Assembly (NCBI RefSeq): GCF_943734655.1
Contig: NC_071353.1
Coordinates: 143,071,907-143,135,906 of the forward strand
DNA from: Sabethes cyaneus
Lineage: Eukaryota; Arthropoda; Insecta; Diptera; Culicidae
DNA length: 64,000 nucleotides
Direction: 5' to 3'
Of the stretch, positions 23,191-34,439 are shown piece after piece. The first letter of the stretch is position 1; the number at the start of each line of letters is the position of its first letter. The notes below the pieces were generated by a model. That model ran no database searches. It worked only from the letters and a program-made list of their open reading frames with translations, and had not been told where the DNA came from. The translations under genes were made by a program, and so were the position numbers.

Positions 23191-24464
23191 TCTATACCTA
23201 TAAAAATGGATTTCTATCTGTCTGCCCGAATGTTCCTTATAGAATCGAAAACTATTGAACCGTTCAGAGTGAAAATTTGCATATAGGGGTTTTTGGTGCC
23301 AGGGAAGGTTCTTATGATGGTTAGAGACCCCTCCTCCCACTAAGAGGGGGGACTCCCATACAAATGAAATACAAATTTCCTCATAACTCGAGAACTAATC
23401 AAGCAAATGGAACAAAATATGACATGTGGGTGTTTCTGGAGACAAGAATGTTTTTTATGGTGAATTGAAACCTCTCCCCGCTTCAGGAGGGGGGGGGGGC
23501 TCCTATACAAATGAAATATAAATTTCTTCACAACTCGAGAACTAATTAATCAAATGAAACCATATTTGGCATGTGGGTGTTTTTGGTGGCATGAATTTTT
23601 TCTATGGTGAATTGAGACCCCTCCCCACTTCAGGAGGGGGGGCTCCCATACAAATGAAATACAAATTTTCTCATAACTCGAAAAGTAATCAAGCAAATGG
23701 AACCAAATTTGGCTTGTGGGGGGTTTTGGAGGCAGGAATTTTTTTTAATGCTGATTTGAGACCCCTCATGCCTGTGGTAGGGGGATAAGGACTATCATAC
23801 AAATAAAACAGAAATTTTTGAGTAACTCAAAAACTAATCGAACTCGAGAAATTTTAGACTTTTTCATAAAACATTAATCAATAACAAGACCACCAAAAAC
23901 TATCAACAGTAACATTAGATAATTCAGCGCGAGACGGCCACAGGCCGCGAGTGTTGCCGGCGACCCGCCGTCGGATTCGCCGGCCACTGCGGGGAGACAG
24001 CCCCCCGTAGAGATCACCTCTATCTAGGTTTATTTATTTTCCTAGATCTACTGCCCTCTATTACTTTCCTTCAGTTGGGTCACCCCTGCGAAATGGTACT
24101 TTCTACGAAAAGATTTGCCGTGAAATGGTACATCCCGCGTAAGGTTTTTCGCGAAATGGTATTCTGCGAAACTCTATATTCCGCGTTATGGTCAACCGAG
24201 AAATGGTGTTCCGCAAAATGGTATTCGGCGAAATGGTTTGTAATGATGGCGAATATTTAAATGCTATCCGCTTTATTTTATCAGGCTAAGCCATGGGGGA
24301 AGTTGTTTTCTACTTTACTGTGAGAAAAATTTGTATATTAAAACACCCATGAACTCCCCAGAAACTTGCAAAACTCAAGATTGTGACAAAGGTCATCCGA
24401 GATTCACGATTTATGTACAACACAGTTTAATTTGTGGCAATACGTAGTTTGTCGGGTCAGCTGG
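23191..24464 (+). mobile_element. Non-autonomous Helitron, copy 3, variant interior
   Basis: It starts TCTATACCTATAAAAATGG after A and ends CTGG before T, with the GGCAA...TTGTC region slightly altered. Only about four ~145 bp units are present. Between about 24,000 and 24,340 the usual interior is replaced by diverged words around GCGAAATGGTAT. The same variant segment recurs in inverse at 58,380-58,550, so it is an inherited sub-type and not a local accident. Confidence 0.85.
24010..24340. repeat. Degenerate GCGAAATGGTAT-word array inside Helitron copy 3
   Basis: The word occurs at irregular 12-16 base spacing with variants such as GTGAAATGGTAC, GAGAAATGGTGT and GCAAAATGGTAT. Its build resembles the satellite islands elsewhere in the window, but it sits within a transposon. 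Confidence 0.75.
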
Positions 24465-27400
24465 TAAATCGATAAAATTATCTGCTAATTCTAATAATTT
24501 CATTGAATCACGGTTTTAAATCTTCAACCAGGCTTGTGATAGGTTGAATAGTTGAGTAGGAGAGTGCCTACTTGCAAAATGGTAATGGACAGTCTGGCCC
24601 AGGAGGATAAAAAGCCACAAAACACTTCCGCAACAGCGGGCAACGGTAAACAGTAATTTGACTCAATTACTACCGTTGGGTGCTTTTTTCCGCGAGCTGC
24701 GGCTGGTGCTGCTGCTGATCGTGGTCTAACGATCCTGTGGGAGCCTCAATCTGACGTTAGGAGAATCTAACTGGCATGGCGAACTGATGGGGATACGCTT
24801 TTTTCGCTCTCCTTTCATGCCTTTCATCGAACCGAATGCCGACTTCATGAGCTGTTCTGTTCGTCAGTTTCATTGCGAGTGAGACGAGGACCGGGTAGGC
24901 TACGGGCAGCTCATCGGTCGGTGGCGGTTTCCGGCGATGAATAAATGAATGGACAAGTTGTGAATACATTTTTAATTACCAATTAAAATGAGACTAGCCT
25001 CATTTAAGTTCGACTGCGAAGCACCACTGCGAAAGCACCATGGGATGGCCGCCAACATGTTCCGCAGCAACACTTGTTGATTAAGCTTTCTCTGTCGCTC
25101 GCGATGGCCGATGCTGCTGTCCCGGTCCCGATCCCGGTCCCGGTCCATGGTGAGTTTGTGCCATAATTAGTTATTTTTTTATTTCACTACCTAGATGAGT
25201 TCAAACTTGAATGCTGGCTCCGGGACGGAGCTGCTTAAGCATAGATTTGTTGATGGCAAATGAGAAATTTCTAGTGTCGGGAAGTTATTGCGGGATTTGA
25301 TAACATTAAGTCATTTGCAGTTTTCTATGACATTCGGCAGAAGAAGGCTCATTTTTCTCCATCCGGCAAACTGTTAGCAAAATGAAGAAAAAATCGATCA
25401 GAAAGAACTGCTCTATACAAGCTTGATAAGCTTTCCACGCGAAGGATACCAACCAAACTAGATGTGTGTACATTAGGGAAAACAAAAGAAACTAATGATT
25501 GTTTCTTTTTCTCTTCCGTTGTTGTTTTTCAGTTGAGCCGGCACTATCTGCTTCTTTTCCAACCGAAACACCAGGTATTTCCACCCTGTGATCGAATGCT
25601 TAATCTTCCATCTGTTCGGCGCTCTCGTCGTCGGTCGGTCGGTCGGAAGGTAGCATCCGTATCCTAGCCGGTCAGTTCCCACTGGAAGATGCAGTGGATT
25701 TTTTTTTGCTCATTATACGCAACTGGTTCAATGGGAAAAAAGCGCTATTGTTTCCTGCCCATTCCCTCTAAGACCACTCGAATCTCTAGAGCAAATTTCA
25801 GCGCCAGTTGATCAAACTGTGCTGCATTCGAGAGTTCGCCGGATTGAGCAGGATGACTATGCAACACCGACGAGCTGTAAAGAAAGGTTGCGAACGTTAT
25901 TTCCAGGTGCTACTGGAGCAGCTGTTGTAGCTGCCAAGGATTATCTGAGAAGGGATTTCGAGCGGAAAAATGTCTGTACATGTACATCCTCCCGACCGAC
26001 CGGCCGACCGACGATGGGGTCCTGGAGCTGAACGTTGTATAGAGTGGGTGTGTGTGAGAGTACTTTCCGTCTTGTCTTGATTAATTGCCATCCACTAATG
26101 ACTTATTTCGAAGCATACAGAGCTAGACAGAAGAAAAAATAACCAATTCCCTCAACAAAAGATAGCCCGGACGGACACTGATGCACAGAGGAGTGTACCG
26201 GGAGAACTCGAATTGGCCAACATCTAGCCAGCACCAGCAGGGCCAGCAAATGGGAACGGGGTCCTTTTAGGCATGACAGTTGTTTATCTACCCTTTGGTG
26301 GACGAGTGTCTGTGGCAGGAGAGCAGGATGCTCTTTGTAACCACAAAAATCTATTATTGCCGTTCGCTCTTTTCTCGCCAGGCAAGTGAATGTGATTTGG
26401 AGATGAACTTTCTAGTTTTGCGGTACGAAAGCGGGCGGTTCTGTGAGGCAAATACGTAAGTTCGTTTTCGGACGTTTTCTACAAATCGATATCTCTTCAA
26501 CCTGAGACATTTCGCTTGAAAATAAATTCAAAAAAGTGAATAATTTTCCTTGCAATCGAACGAAACTTTTGCCCCAGTGCAGTCCGATGGCACCAGTCTG
26601 CTGCTCCAGTTGAAATTCAATTTTTCTATGGCTTCCGCTGGTGAACAACAGTTCCCAACCGCAAACATGACTAATTTCGAGCAAATAAATTGGCCTGGCA
26701 GTTCATGTCGAGCGAGCCATTGCCTGCGGTAACTGACAGCTGAAGTTGATTGCTTTCGAGCGACAGTCAAAACTGCACAACAGAACAGAACAGGGCAGAA
26801 CAGAGAGATGATTGATAATGATAAGCCCATTCGATAAACATGGGCTTAATTGAGTGATAAAACCGAGTGCACAACCGAACCCGAAGTTGTAACCTTTCAG
26901 CCGGAGTCTAGCCAAACAAAAAATAAAACTGTCACCAAGACTCAGCCCCACCCCCACCCGGGGGCGGGGGGCGCGTCAATCAAAAGAGGAGGACAGCAAA
27001 ATTGATCCCTGGGAAGCAAGCAATAAAAACAACCATCATCTTTATCCCGGTGCCTTTTTTTGCGCTGTACAGTTTCGAAACCTAGTTTACAAATAGCTTC
27101 CAATAAATGTCAATCATCTTTTCGAACATTTAAATTTTGTGTTTTGTCAATTCGATTTCACAGCCCATCGCAATCCTAAAAAAAAGAAAATGCCAAACGG
27201 CTGCAGTGTGAAACCTTTTTCCCGTGTCATTAATCGTTTATTTTAAACGTTTTTCCTATTACACTCAGCCGGATTTATTGCGTGGAGTCCTTGTTAAACA
27301 CCTATAAACTAAGGCAGGCCCGAGCCCCTGCGGGCGGCTCGGACGAAAGCGCTGGAATAATGGCTTTCCGCGATGGCAGGAGGTAGGCGGCCAAACGGAA

Positions 27401-27540
27401 ACAAACGTGTATGTAACGCCAAACCATTGACATTGCGTTATTAAGTATTGTTTTTCACTACACGCAAGAGCAATTTTTATTTATTGGCACTTTAGTTCCG
27501 ACGCACAGTACTACAGAGGGGAGGATGGAGCTAAATAGGC
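24465..27540. other. Unique DNA, no supported gene
   Basis: Higher GC than the repeats, with small simple tracts: CCGGTCC words near 25,115-25,145, CGGT words near 25,630 and GACCGACCGGCC near 25,994. These, together with CA/TG-rich tracts, resemble ordinary insect intron or intergenic DNA. No frame shows a domain. Confidence 0.5.
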
Positions 27541-27544
27541 ATTC

Positions 27545-28300
27545 GCTGTAAATTTCAATGGAGAACTATGAACTATGGATCGTCGTCGACGGTCGGTCTA
27601 CAGCGGATCAAATCTTTACACTGCGGCAGATCCTCCAAAAGCACCGTGAAAACAGAGTTCCCACGCACCATTTGTTTATTGACTTCAAAGCCGCATATGA
27701 CACCATCGACCGGAAAGGGCTATGGAAAATCATGAACGAGAACAGCTTCCCCAGGAAGCTCATCAAACTGATTCAATCTACGATGGATGGTACACGGTGC
27801 CGTGTTCGGATTTCGGGTGGATTGTCAAGTTCATTCGAATCACACAGATCACACAGAATAACTTAGGCTTTGAGGTAGTGGACGAATTTGTCTATCTTGG
27901 CTAACTGGTAACGGCGGACAAGGATACCAGCTTCACAAGCAATTGCGGTCGAGCAGACTAAGTTCCCGTACAAAGTGCACCCTGTACAAGATGCTCATTA
28001 GACCGGTTGTTCTCTACGGGCATGAAACATGGATAATGCTCGAGGAGGACCTGTGAGTGCTCGGAGTTTTCGAACGACGAGTGCTAAGAGCGTTCTTCGA
28101 TGGCGTACAGGAGTACGGAGTATGGAGGCGGAGGATGAACCAAGTACTCGCACAGCTCCATGGCGAACCCAGTATCCAAAAGGTGGCTAAAGCTGGACGA
28201 ATACGATCGGCAGGGCATGTTGCAAGAATGCCGGACAACTACCCTGGAAAGATGGTGTTCGCCACAAATTATTGTCAAAGTCTATTGTCATTGGACGTTA
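27545..28300 (+). pseudogene. RTE-like endonuclease-RT, 3' half with internal deletion
   Basis: The frame opens with STADQIFTLRQILQKHRE and THHLFIDFKAAYDTIDRKGL, an RT palm signature. After about 27,830 it jumps to GFEVVDEFVYLG, a post-RT segment, so the catalytic ADD region has been lost. The C-terminal part follows in shifted frames: VFERRVLRAFFDG, QLHGEPSIQKVAKAGRIR, SAGHVARMPDNYPGK. The last is the RxxxAGHVARMP signature of this family. Frameshifts occur near 27,900-28,060. It is dead, and related in type to the fragments at 4,025-4,302 and 55,340-55,945. Confidence 0.85.
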
Positions 28301-28394
28301 AAATAAACTTGAATTTGGACTAATTTGAACTCGAAGTTTTAATTCAAACCAGATATGGACACGAAATTCACTACGAAGTTTTACTTGAAATTAG

Positions 28395-30430
28395 GATTGA
28401 CATTTTCCGTCTTATTCTCGTTTACCTCTTTTCTATTCGGTTTTTTCTTTTTTCTATTTCGGCTTTCCACTTGTTCCATTTTTTTCTTTTTTTATCATTT
28501 TTTTGGTATTTGCTTTCATATTTCCTCTTTTTCTCATTTTGTTTTTCTTTTCTGTCCCGTGTTTCCTGCTTCATTATTCCGTTGGTTTTTACATGTTTTT
28601 TGTTATATTCTTTCTCGTTTTCTATCTTTTCTCTTCTCTTATGCCCTTGTTTTTGTGCAAAGTCTTCGTCTTTTTTTAACTCTTTTCTTCTCTTTTCGTT
28701 CTCGTTTTGCGTCTTCATCTGTACCGTTTTCTCTCGTTTTGCTGTCGTTTTGCCGTCTTTTTTGTCACGTTTATTGCGTTTTTGACCTCTTTTTATTGTC
28801 TTTCTTCTTAGGTTTTCCTTGCTGTTTCCTGATTGTTACTTCCTGTTTCCTGACTTTTTTCTCTCATTTTGTTTCGTTTTTAGGTCCATTTTTTCGCTTC
28901 CCCTGTCTCATGGTTTTGTCAATTTATGTTCTGTTTCGACTTTTTTCCTTTTCTTCGTCTCGATTTTTTATCTCTTTTCGCTTTTACGTTTTTCGCTTTC
29001 GTCTTATTATGTCCTGCTTTTCCACTTTTTCTATCGCACTCTGTTTTTATTTCCCGATCGCTTTTTATTCTCCGTTTTCTTTTTTTTCTTTTCCTGTCCC
29101 GATTTCCTCTCTTTATGTTCTCGTTTCTGCATTTTTCTGATGCCGTATTTTCTCTTTTTTTTCTCTCCGAAATTAAAGACAAAATTCCTTGAAATCAAGA
29201 TAACACACTTCGTTTCATTCTCTCACACGCTTGAAATGTTTCCTGTTCTGTTTTTGCTCTTTTCCTGTCCCATTTTTCCACTTCTTGTTCGTTTTTTCTT
29301 CTTTTCTGTACCGCTTTCTTGGTGTTTGCTCCCAATTTTGTCTTTTTCCTTCCGTTTTTCCCTAATTTCTCCCGTTTTTCATTTTTCTGTCCCACGTTTT
29401 CGTTTCCTATCCCATTTTTATCTTAGTTTCTGTATCTTTTTTCCTCGTACTTTTTACTGTTTCTTTGTAATTTCTTTCCCTTTTTGGTCTTTTCTCTTTC
29501 CTTCCATTTTTTGTATTCTAGTTTTAGTTTTTTTCGAATTTTTTTCTTCTCTTACCTTCTTGGTTTTTATCTTCGTCTGTTCCGTTTCTCCGCTTCGAGA
29601 TGCCCCGTTTTTTTTCTTTTCTGTCAAGTTTATAATTTTTCTGTCCCGTTTTTTCCTCTATGTTCTCGTTTCTGCATTTTTCTGCTGCCGTATTTTCTCC
29701 TTTTTTTTCTCCGAAATTAGAGACGAAGTTTTACTTCAAATCAAGATAACACACTTCGTTTTACTTTCTCACACGCTTCAAATGTTTTCTGTTCCTTTGT
29801 TGCTCTTTTCCTGTCCCATTTTTCCACTCCTTGTTCGTTTTTTCTTCTTTTCTGTATCGCTTTCTTGGTTTTTGCCCTCATTTGTTTTCTTTTTCCTTCC
29901 GTTTTTTCCCAGTTTCTCCCGTTTTTCATTTTTCTGTCCCATGTTTTCGTTTTCTGTCCCATTTTTATCTTAGTTCCTTCTTTTTTCCCTCGTGCTTTTT
30001 ACTATTTCCTTGTAATTTCTTTCCCGTTTTCGTTTTTTTTGTTTTCTTCCATTTTTTCTTTTCTAGTTTTCGTTTTTTTTTTCAGACTTTTTTCTTTCCT
30101 TTCCTTTTCGATTTTTATCTTCGTGTGTTCCGTTTCTCCGCTTCGAGATGCCCCGTTTCTGTTTCTTTTCTGTCACGTTTATACTGTTTTGGTTCCCTTT
30201 TTTATCTCCCGTTTTTCGGGTTTTTCTTTTTTACCGTTTCTGGTCTGTTTTTCTTTTCTTGTTTTTCCGCACCATTTCTGCATCCCATTCCATTTTGTCC
30301 CATCATTCACTTTTCAATTTTCTTTCGACATCTTTTTCCCTTATTCCCTCGTGTCCTATTTTAATAGCTATTTTCTCTCTCTCTCTTTCGCTATGTTTCT
30401 TTTCTCTCTTTTCAATTTCTTGCTAAGAGA
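28395..30430. repeat. Satellite D, polypyrimidine array with ~545 bp tandem duplication
   Basis: About 2 kb of T/C-rich sequence is built from words near TTTTTCTGTCCCG. A larger period overlies it: CTCCGAAATTA(A/G)AGAC recurs at about 29,168 and 29,711, and CCGCTTCGAGATGCCCCG at about 29,597 and 30,137, giving ~540-545 bp. Long phenylalanine/serine-rich frames in several phases are consequences of the composition and are not proteins. Confidence 0.9.
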
Positions 30431-30923
30431 AAGAAATAGAAAGTTACTAAATGCCATAAAGTTCTCATCAAAAGAAGAAATTTATTGTTGCATTCAAAAA
30501 AACAAAAGCTTAAATTTCCCTAGTAGATGGTTCCATGGTCACACGAATAGTGTGAAAATATGCGCTATAATTTATTGAAAATCTTATACAGAGATATCAC
30601 CCTTTAAAAATTCATTTCTCCAGAAGGCAACCGGCTACTTGAACAATAACAATCAGTCGGTGTTTTTTTTTTACTTAAGTCAAAAGTGATGACCCGCCAA
30701 ATAGGAATCAGTAAGAAGACATATATTGTATACGATCAGCGTCGTAGCGTGCAGTTGGCCAGACTGGCCCCCGCCAAGGGCGCTAGCTCTATGGGGCGCT
30801 AAAAAGAGCATGAACCTCAGTGAAGCACTCTCAAGTGTGGCAAAGTACAGAATTTCGGAAATTGTACAAATCGTTTATGACAGTCTAATTTTAAAAACTT
30901 ACAAGTTTCGAAGGAACACTGAT
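30431..30923. other. Short unique stretch, nothing recognised
   Basis: The segment 30,740-30,800 (GTGCAGTTGGCCAGACTGG, CCAAGGGCGCTAGC) may be a degenerate repeat but has no second copy in the window. Confidence 0.4.
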
Positions 30924-30927
30924 TTAA

Positions 30928-31439
30928 CCCTCTAACGGGCAACATCGTAAAAACGATGCAATCGAGCAAATGATTACTTTATCATGAAAGTACACTCAAA
31001 AGAAGCTCGAGTGTTGATTTTCATGGGAAAATATTTATCTGGAGGACCGCTAGGTATGAAATAGTCCAATTTCTCTTTTTAGTTTTTTATGCCTAACGCT
31101 CTACCCAAATATTTTTTCAGCTCAAATATATCACGAATTTGAAAAAAAGCATGTAAATTACTCATAGGAAAAATTTGAGGTCGAACATTTTGTTCTAGAT
31201 GTCCTTTTGTTTCAAACGTAAAAAGGAAATATTTGCACCAAAATTTTTTTCGGAATTCTTGTTTTTGAAAGATGATAGCTTTTGAACGCATGGTCAGAAT
31301 GTTGTGATATTAGTATCAACATATCAGGAAATCTGTTTTGAACATATTTCTCATATTGTCAATTCAAGACAAATTTCGTATGTGGCTCTGGAGCTCCAAA
31401 AGCGAAGGCCGTCTACAGACGGTCTTACCCGTTAGAGGG
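30928..31439. mobile_element. 512 bp piggyBac-like MITE
   Basis: TTAA flanks both ends (30,924-30,927 and 31,440-31,443). The termini are CCCTCTAACGGG and its exact inverse CCCGTTAGAGGG. A TTAA target and CCC...GGG termini are the hallmarks of the piggyBac superfamily. Just inside lie two small palindromes, CATCGTAAAAACGATG on the left and GACCGTCTGTAGACGGCC (in inverse) on the right. No transposase is encoded. Confidence 0.85.
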
Positions 31440-31499
31440 TTAAGAAAAAAGAGTGTGTCAAATCGGACCATCGCCAGGGCCGCCACAGTGTCACGCTAC

Positions 31500-32880
31500 G
31501 GCTCTGGAACCAGATCTAGAATCTGGGTCCAAAATCTGATAAAAAATGTCCAATAATTTTTTTTTGTCGGAAGATTTGACCGCTGCGACCATTATTTTGA
31601 TCTATTGTAGTCCTATCATGATTCACAACCTAGTCCAAATCTGTTCCATTATGTATAAATAAAATTTGAAAAATGTTCTATGATATAGTCCAGGTTCAAA
31701 ATATGGTCCAGGTCCAGAATCCGGTTTATAATCTGATCCAAAATCTGGTTACTGGTTTAAAATCTGTTTAAAAATGTGGTCTAAAATTTGCTTCAGGTCC
31801 AAAATTTAATCAAAAATGTGGTCTAAAATCTTGTTTATAATTGGCTCAGTTGGAAAATCTGGCCCAAAATTTGATCTAAAATCTGGGCTAAAATCTAATG
31901 AAAATACGGTTCTTAATTTGGTCCCACATCTTATCCAAAATTTGATCAAAAATGTGGTCCAAAATATCCTAAACCTGGTCCAAATTTAATAAAAATGAAG
32001 TCCAAAATCTGATCCAGATCATGATGGAAGTCTAAAGTTGGGTTCAGGTCTAGAATTTGGTCCAAAATATGGTCAAAGTCTAATCAAAAATGTAGTCTAA
32101 AATCTGGTCCATAATCTAGTTAAAGTCCGATTCAAGGTTTGTTACAAATTCTGGAACAAAGTTTGATAGAAAATGTGCACAATCTAGTCCAGGTCCAGAA
32201 TCTAGTTTAAAATCTGCTTAAAAATGTTTCCCAAAATCTGATTTGAATTTGATTCAAAATCTGGTTCATAATATGATAAAAAATGTGCTCCTGAATCGGA
32301 GCAAGGTTCACAATTTGACCCAAAATCTGATTCAAATATAATAAAAATATGGTCCAAAATCTAGTCCACAATCTGATCCAGCTCCAAGACCTGGTTCAGG
32401 TCTAGAATGTAGTGCAGGTCCAGAATCTGATCAAAAATGAGATCCAAAACGAGATCAAAACTGTTATCCAGATCTATAAAAATCCAGCCCAGGTATAAAA
32501 TTTGGATCCAAAGTCTAATCCAAAATCTGATCAAAAACTGATTCAAAATTTGGCCAGAATCTAGTTCAACAAAATTTGATCAAAAAAGTGGTCAACGATA
32601 TAGCCCAGGTCCAAAATATGGTTCTGGTCCAGAATCTGGTTCAAAATCTTATCCAAAATCTGATTGCTGGTTTAAAATATCTCATTCACAATGTGGCCCA
32701 AAATCTGATTTACATTGCGGTCCAGTTCCCAAATTTGCCCAAATTTGATTCAAAATCTGGTTCAAAATCTGAGGCAGGTGCAGAATGTAGTCCAGACCAG
32801 GTCTTAGAATCACATTAAAAATGTGGTCTAAAATCGGATAAAAAATGTGGTCCAGAATCTGGTCCATGTGACTTCTGCGG
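31500..32880. repeat. Satellite A, second island
   Basis: The same 12-mer as at 1-2,600, in the same orientation but more diverged. The sequence just upstream (about 31,470-31,500, CGCCAGGGCCGCCACAGTG) has a close partner near 3,975 beside the first island, so the two islands share a flank as well as the array. Confidence 0.85.
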
Positions 32881-32884
32881 GTTG

Positions 32885-33350
32885 AAATTTGAACCCGGTT
32901 CTTCAGCGTGAATGCAGACCGCATAATGTAGTAGTTTGAAATAAGATATTTTTGTTTCTCGTCAAAGAATACCTCAAGCGAACAAATCAGTTCAAGCGTC
33001 GTTTTGCCCCGATCGGACGCACCCGATCAAATTTCATTGTACTTCATTCGGTCGTTTGGTCCGAGGGCGAAAGTAGGTAACAAATGATAATAGTAATCTC
33101 ATTTAATACTCTTACCGGATGACCGATTGTTGCTGACTGAGAGCAGCAACTACGGCAGAAGGGAGAAAAAAAAACGGACAAAACGGTTGCAACCAGTGCA
33201 AATTCATGGAGGTGCTATATGTATGCAGACACTGGCGTGCCCAGGCTAGAGCACGCTGGAACACGTACCTTACCTTCTCTGCCGAGTTTAGTGTAAAGCA
33301 AAATAATTTTTGTAACCCATAAGTACGCAGTTTTCAATTTAAGTGTTCAC
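32885..33350. other. Unique DNA, nothing recognised
   Basis: No frame with a domain and no repeat partner were found. Confidence 0.45.
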
Positions 33351-33394
33351 TATTTTTGGATTAGGTAGATTATTGCACAAAAAGAGTTTCAGTT

Positions 33395-34045
33395 TCAGGA
33401 GGTAAAATGGGTCATAAAAAGAGAACCAAGTGGAAATGTAGAAAACAGGAGAAAAAAGAGGGAAAACACGAGTTGATCTGGACAGAAAAAGTTTAAAAAC
33501 AGAATAGAAAAGATGAAAAATGAGAATAATGAAGGCAAAATAAAAAAAAACAGAGAGAACGAATTGAGAATGAACTGGACAGAAATGGAGAAAAATTGGA
33601 TAATACAGGAGATAGAATGGAATAGAAATGGAGGAAAAGAAATGGAGAAAATACGGGAGCGGCAACACGGAGAAACGAGAACAGATAAGTGGAAAAACGG
33701 GACAGAATGAGAAAAAACGAAACCGGATAAAACGGAATAAAAGGGATAAAAGGGGACTAAAGAAAAATTTAAAATGAAAGACCAAAAGATCTAATACGGG
33801 AGATAAAAGAGGAAAACCGGGAAGGAAAAAGGGAAAAGGGAAAAAAGGGAGCGAGTAACAGAACAAACGTAATAGAAACGACAACATAACGGGGCATCAA
33901 AAAGAGAAAAAAATGGAACAGATGAAGACGAATAATAAGAAGGTAAGGACACAAAAAGAATTAGAAAAAAATAGAAAACTGGGTACGAAAAAAGGAAAAA
34001 ACAGGAACACGAACAGGACAGGAAACGAATAGAAACGGAACAAGT
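33395..34045. repeat. Satellite D, inverted island (purine strand)
   Basis: This A/G-rich array uses words such as GGGACAGAA and AAAACGGGA, the complement of the satellite D words at 28,395-30,430, so the same family is present here in opposite orientation. Frames rich in K/E/N or F/L are composition artefacts. Confidence 0.8.
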
Positions 34046-34121
34046 CTAATTTAATGTCCAATAGACTAATCTCAAGTTTTTAGTCTTGACCTTGAAATGC
34101 GGTCATACATATATATTAATA

Positions 34122-34273
34122 TTTTTTGAAACGATGGTTCTACAATTGATGAAGGGACGGTAGGGGAAAGAAGGGAGGAAGGGGGGGCTCCGCTCTTCCC
34201 CTTTTTCACCAAAAATTTTCATTTCTTTCCCCTACCGTCCCTTCATCAATTGTAGAACCATCGTTTCAAAAAA
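34122..34273. repeat. Perfect 51 bp inverted repeat with 50 bp spacer
   Basis: 34,122-34,172 and 34,223-34,273 are exact inverse copies, with arm core ACGATGGTTCTACAATTG. Beyond the arms TATTAATA-type sequence lies on both sides, extending the dyad imperfectly. It may be a small foldback element; target duplications are obscured by AT-rich flanks. Confidence 0.9.
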
Positions 34274-34439
34274 TAATAATATTAATGTCCAATGTCAAGA
34301 ATAATTTGAAGTATTCATCTTAATTTTAGGTTCAATCTTCTATATTATTATAACAGAATTTTTCACTTCTCAGCGGTAACGCTGGAAACTTTCTCCTACC
34401 CTGGGCTATCCGTTTTGCCAAAGGGTTAGGCTCTTCACT

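Noticed and set aside
15426..24464. CRISPR-like array (regularly repeated segments)
   Set aside because: Units are ~145 bp with no short constant repeat plus unique spacer pattern, no cas genes, and the borders are Helitron termini.
28355..30578. Long phenylalanine/serine-rich open frames
   Set aside because: They run in several overlapping phases through a polypyrimidine satellite; T/C-only codons rarely make stops on this strand, so length has no coding meaning.
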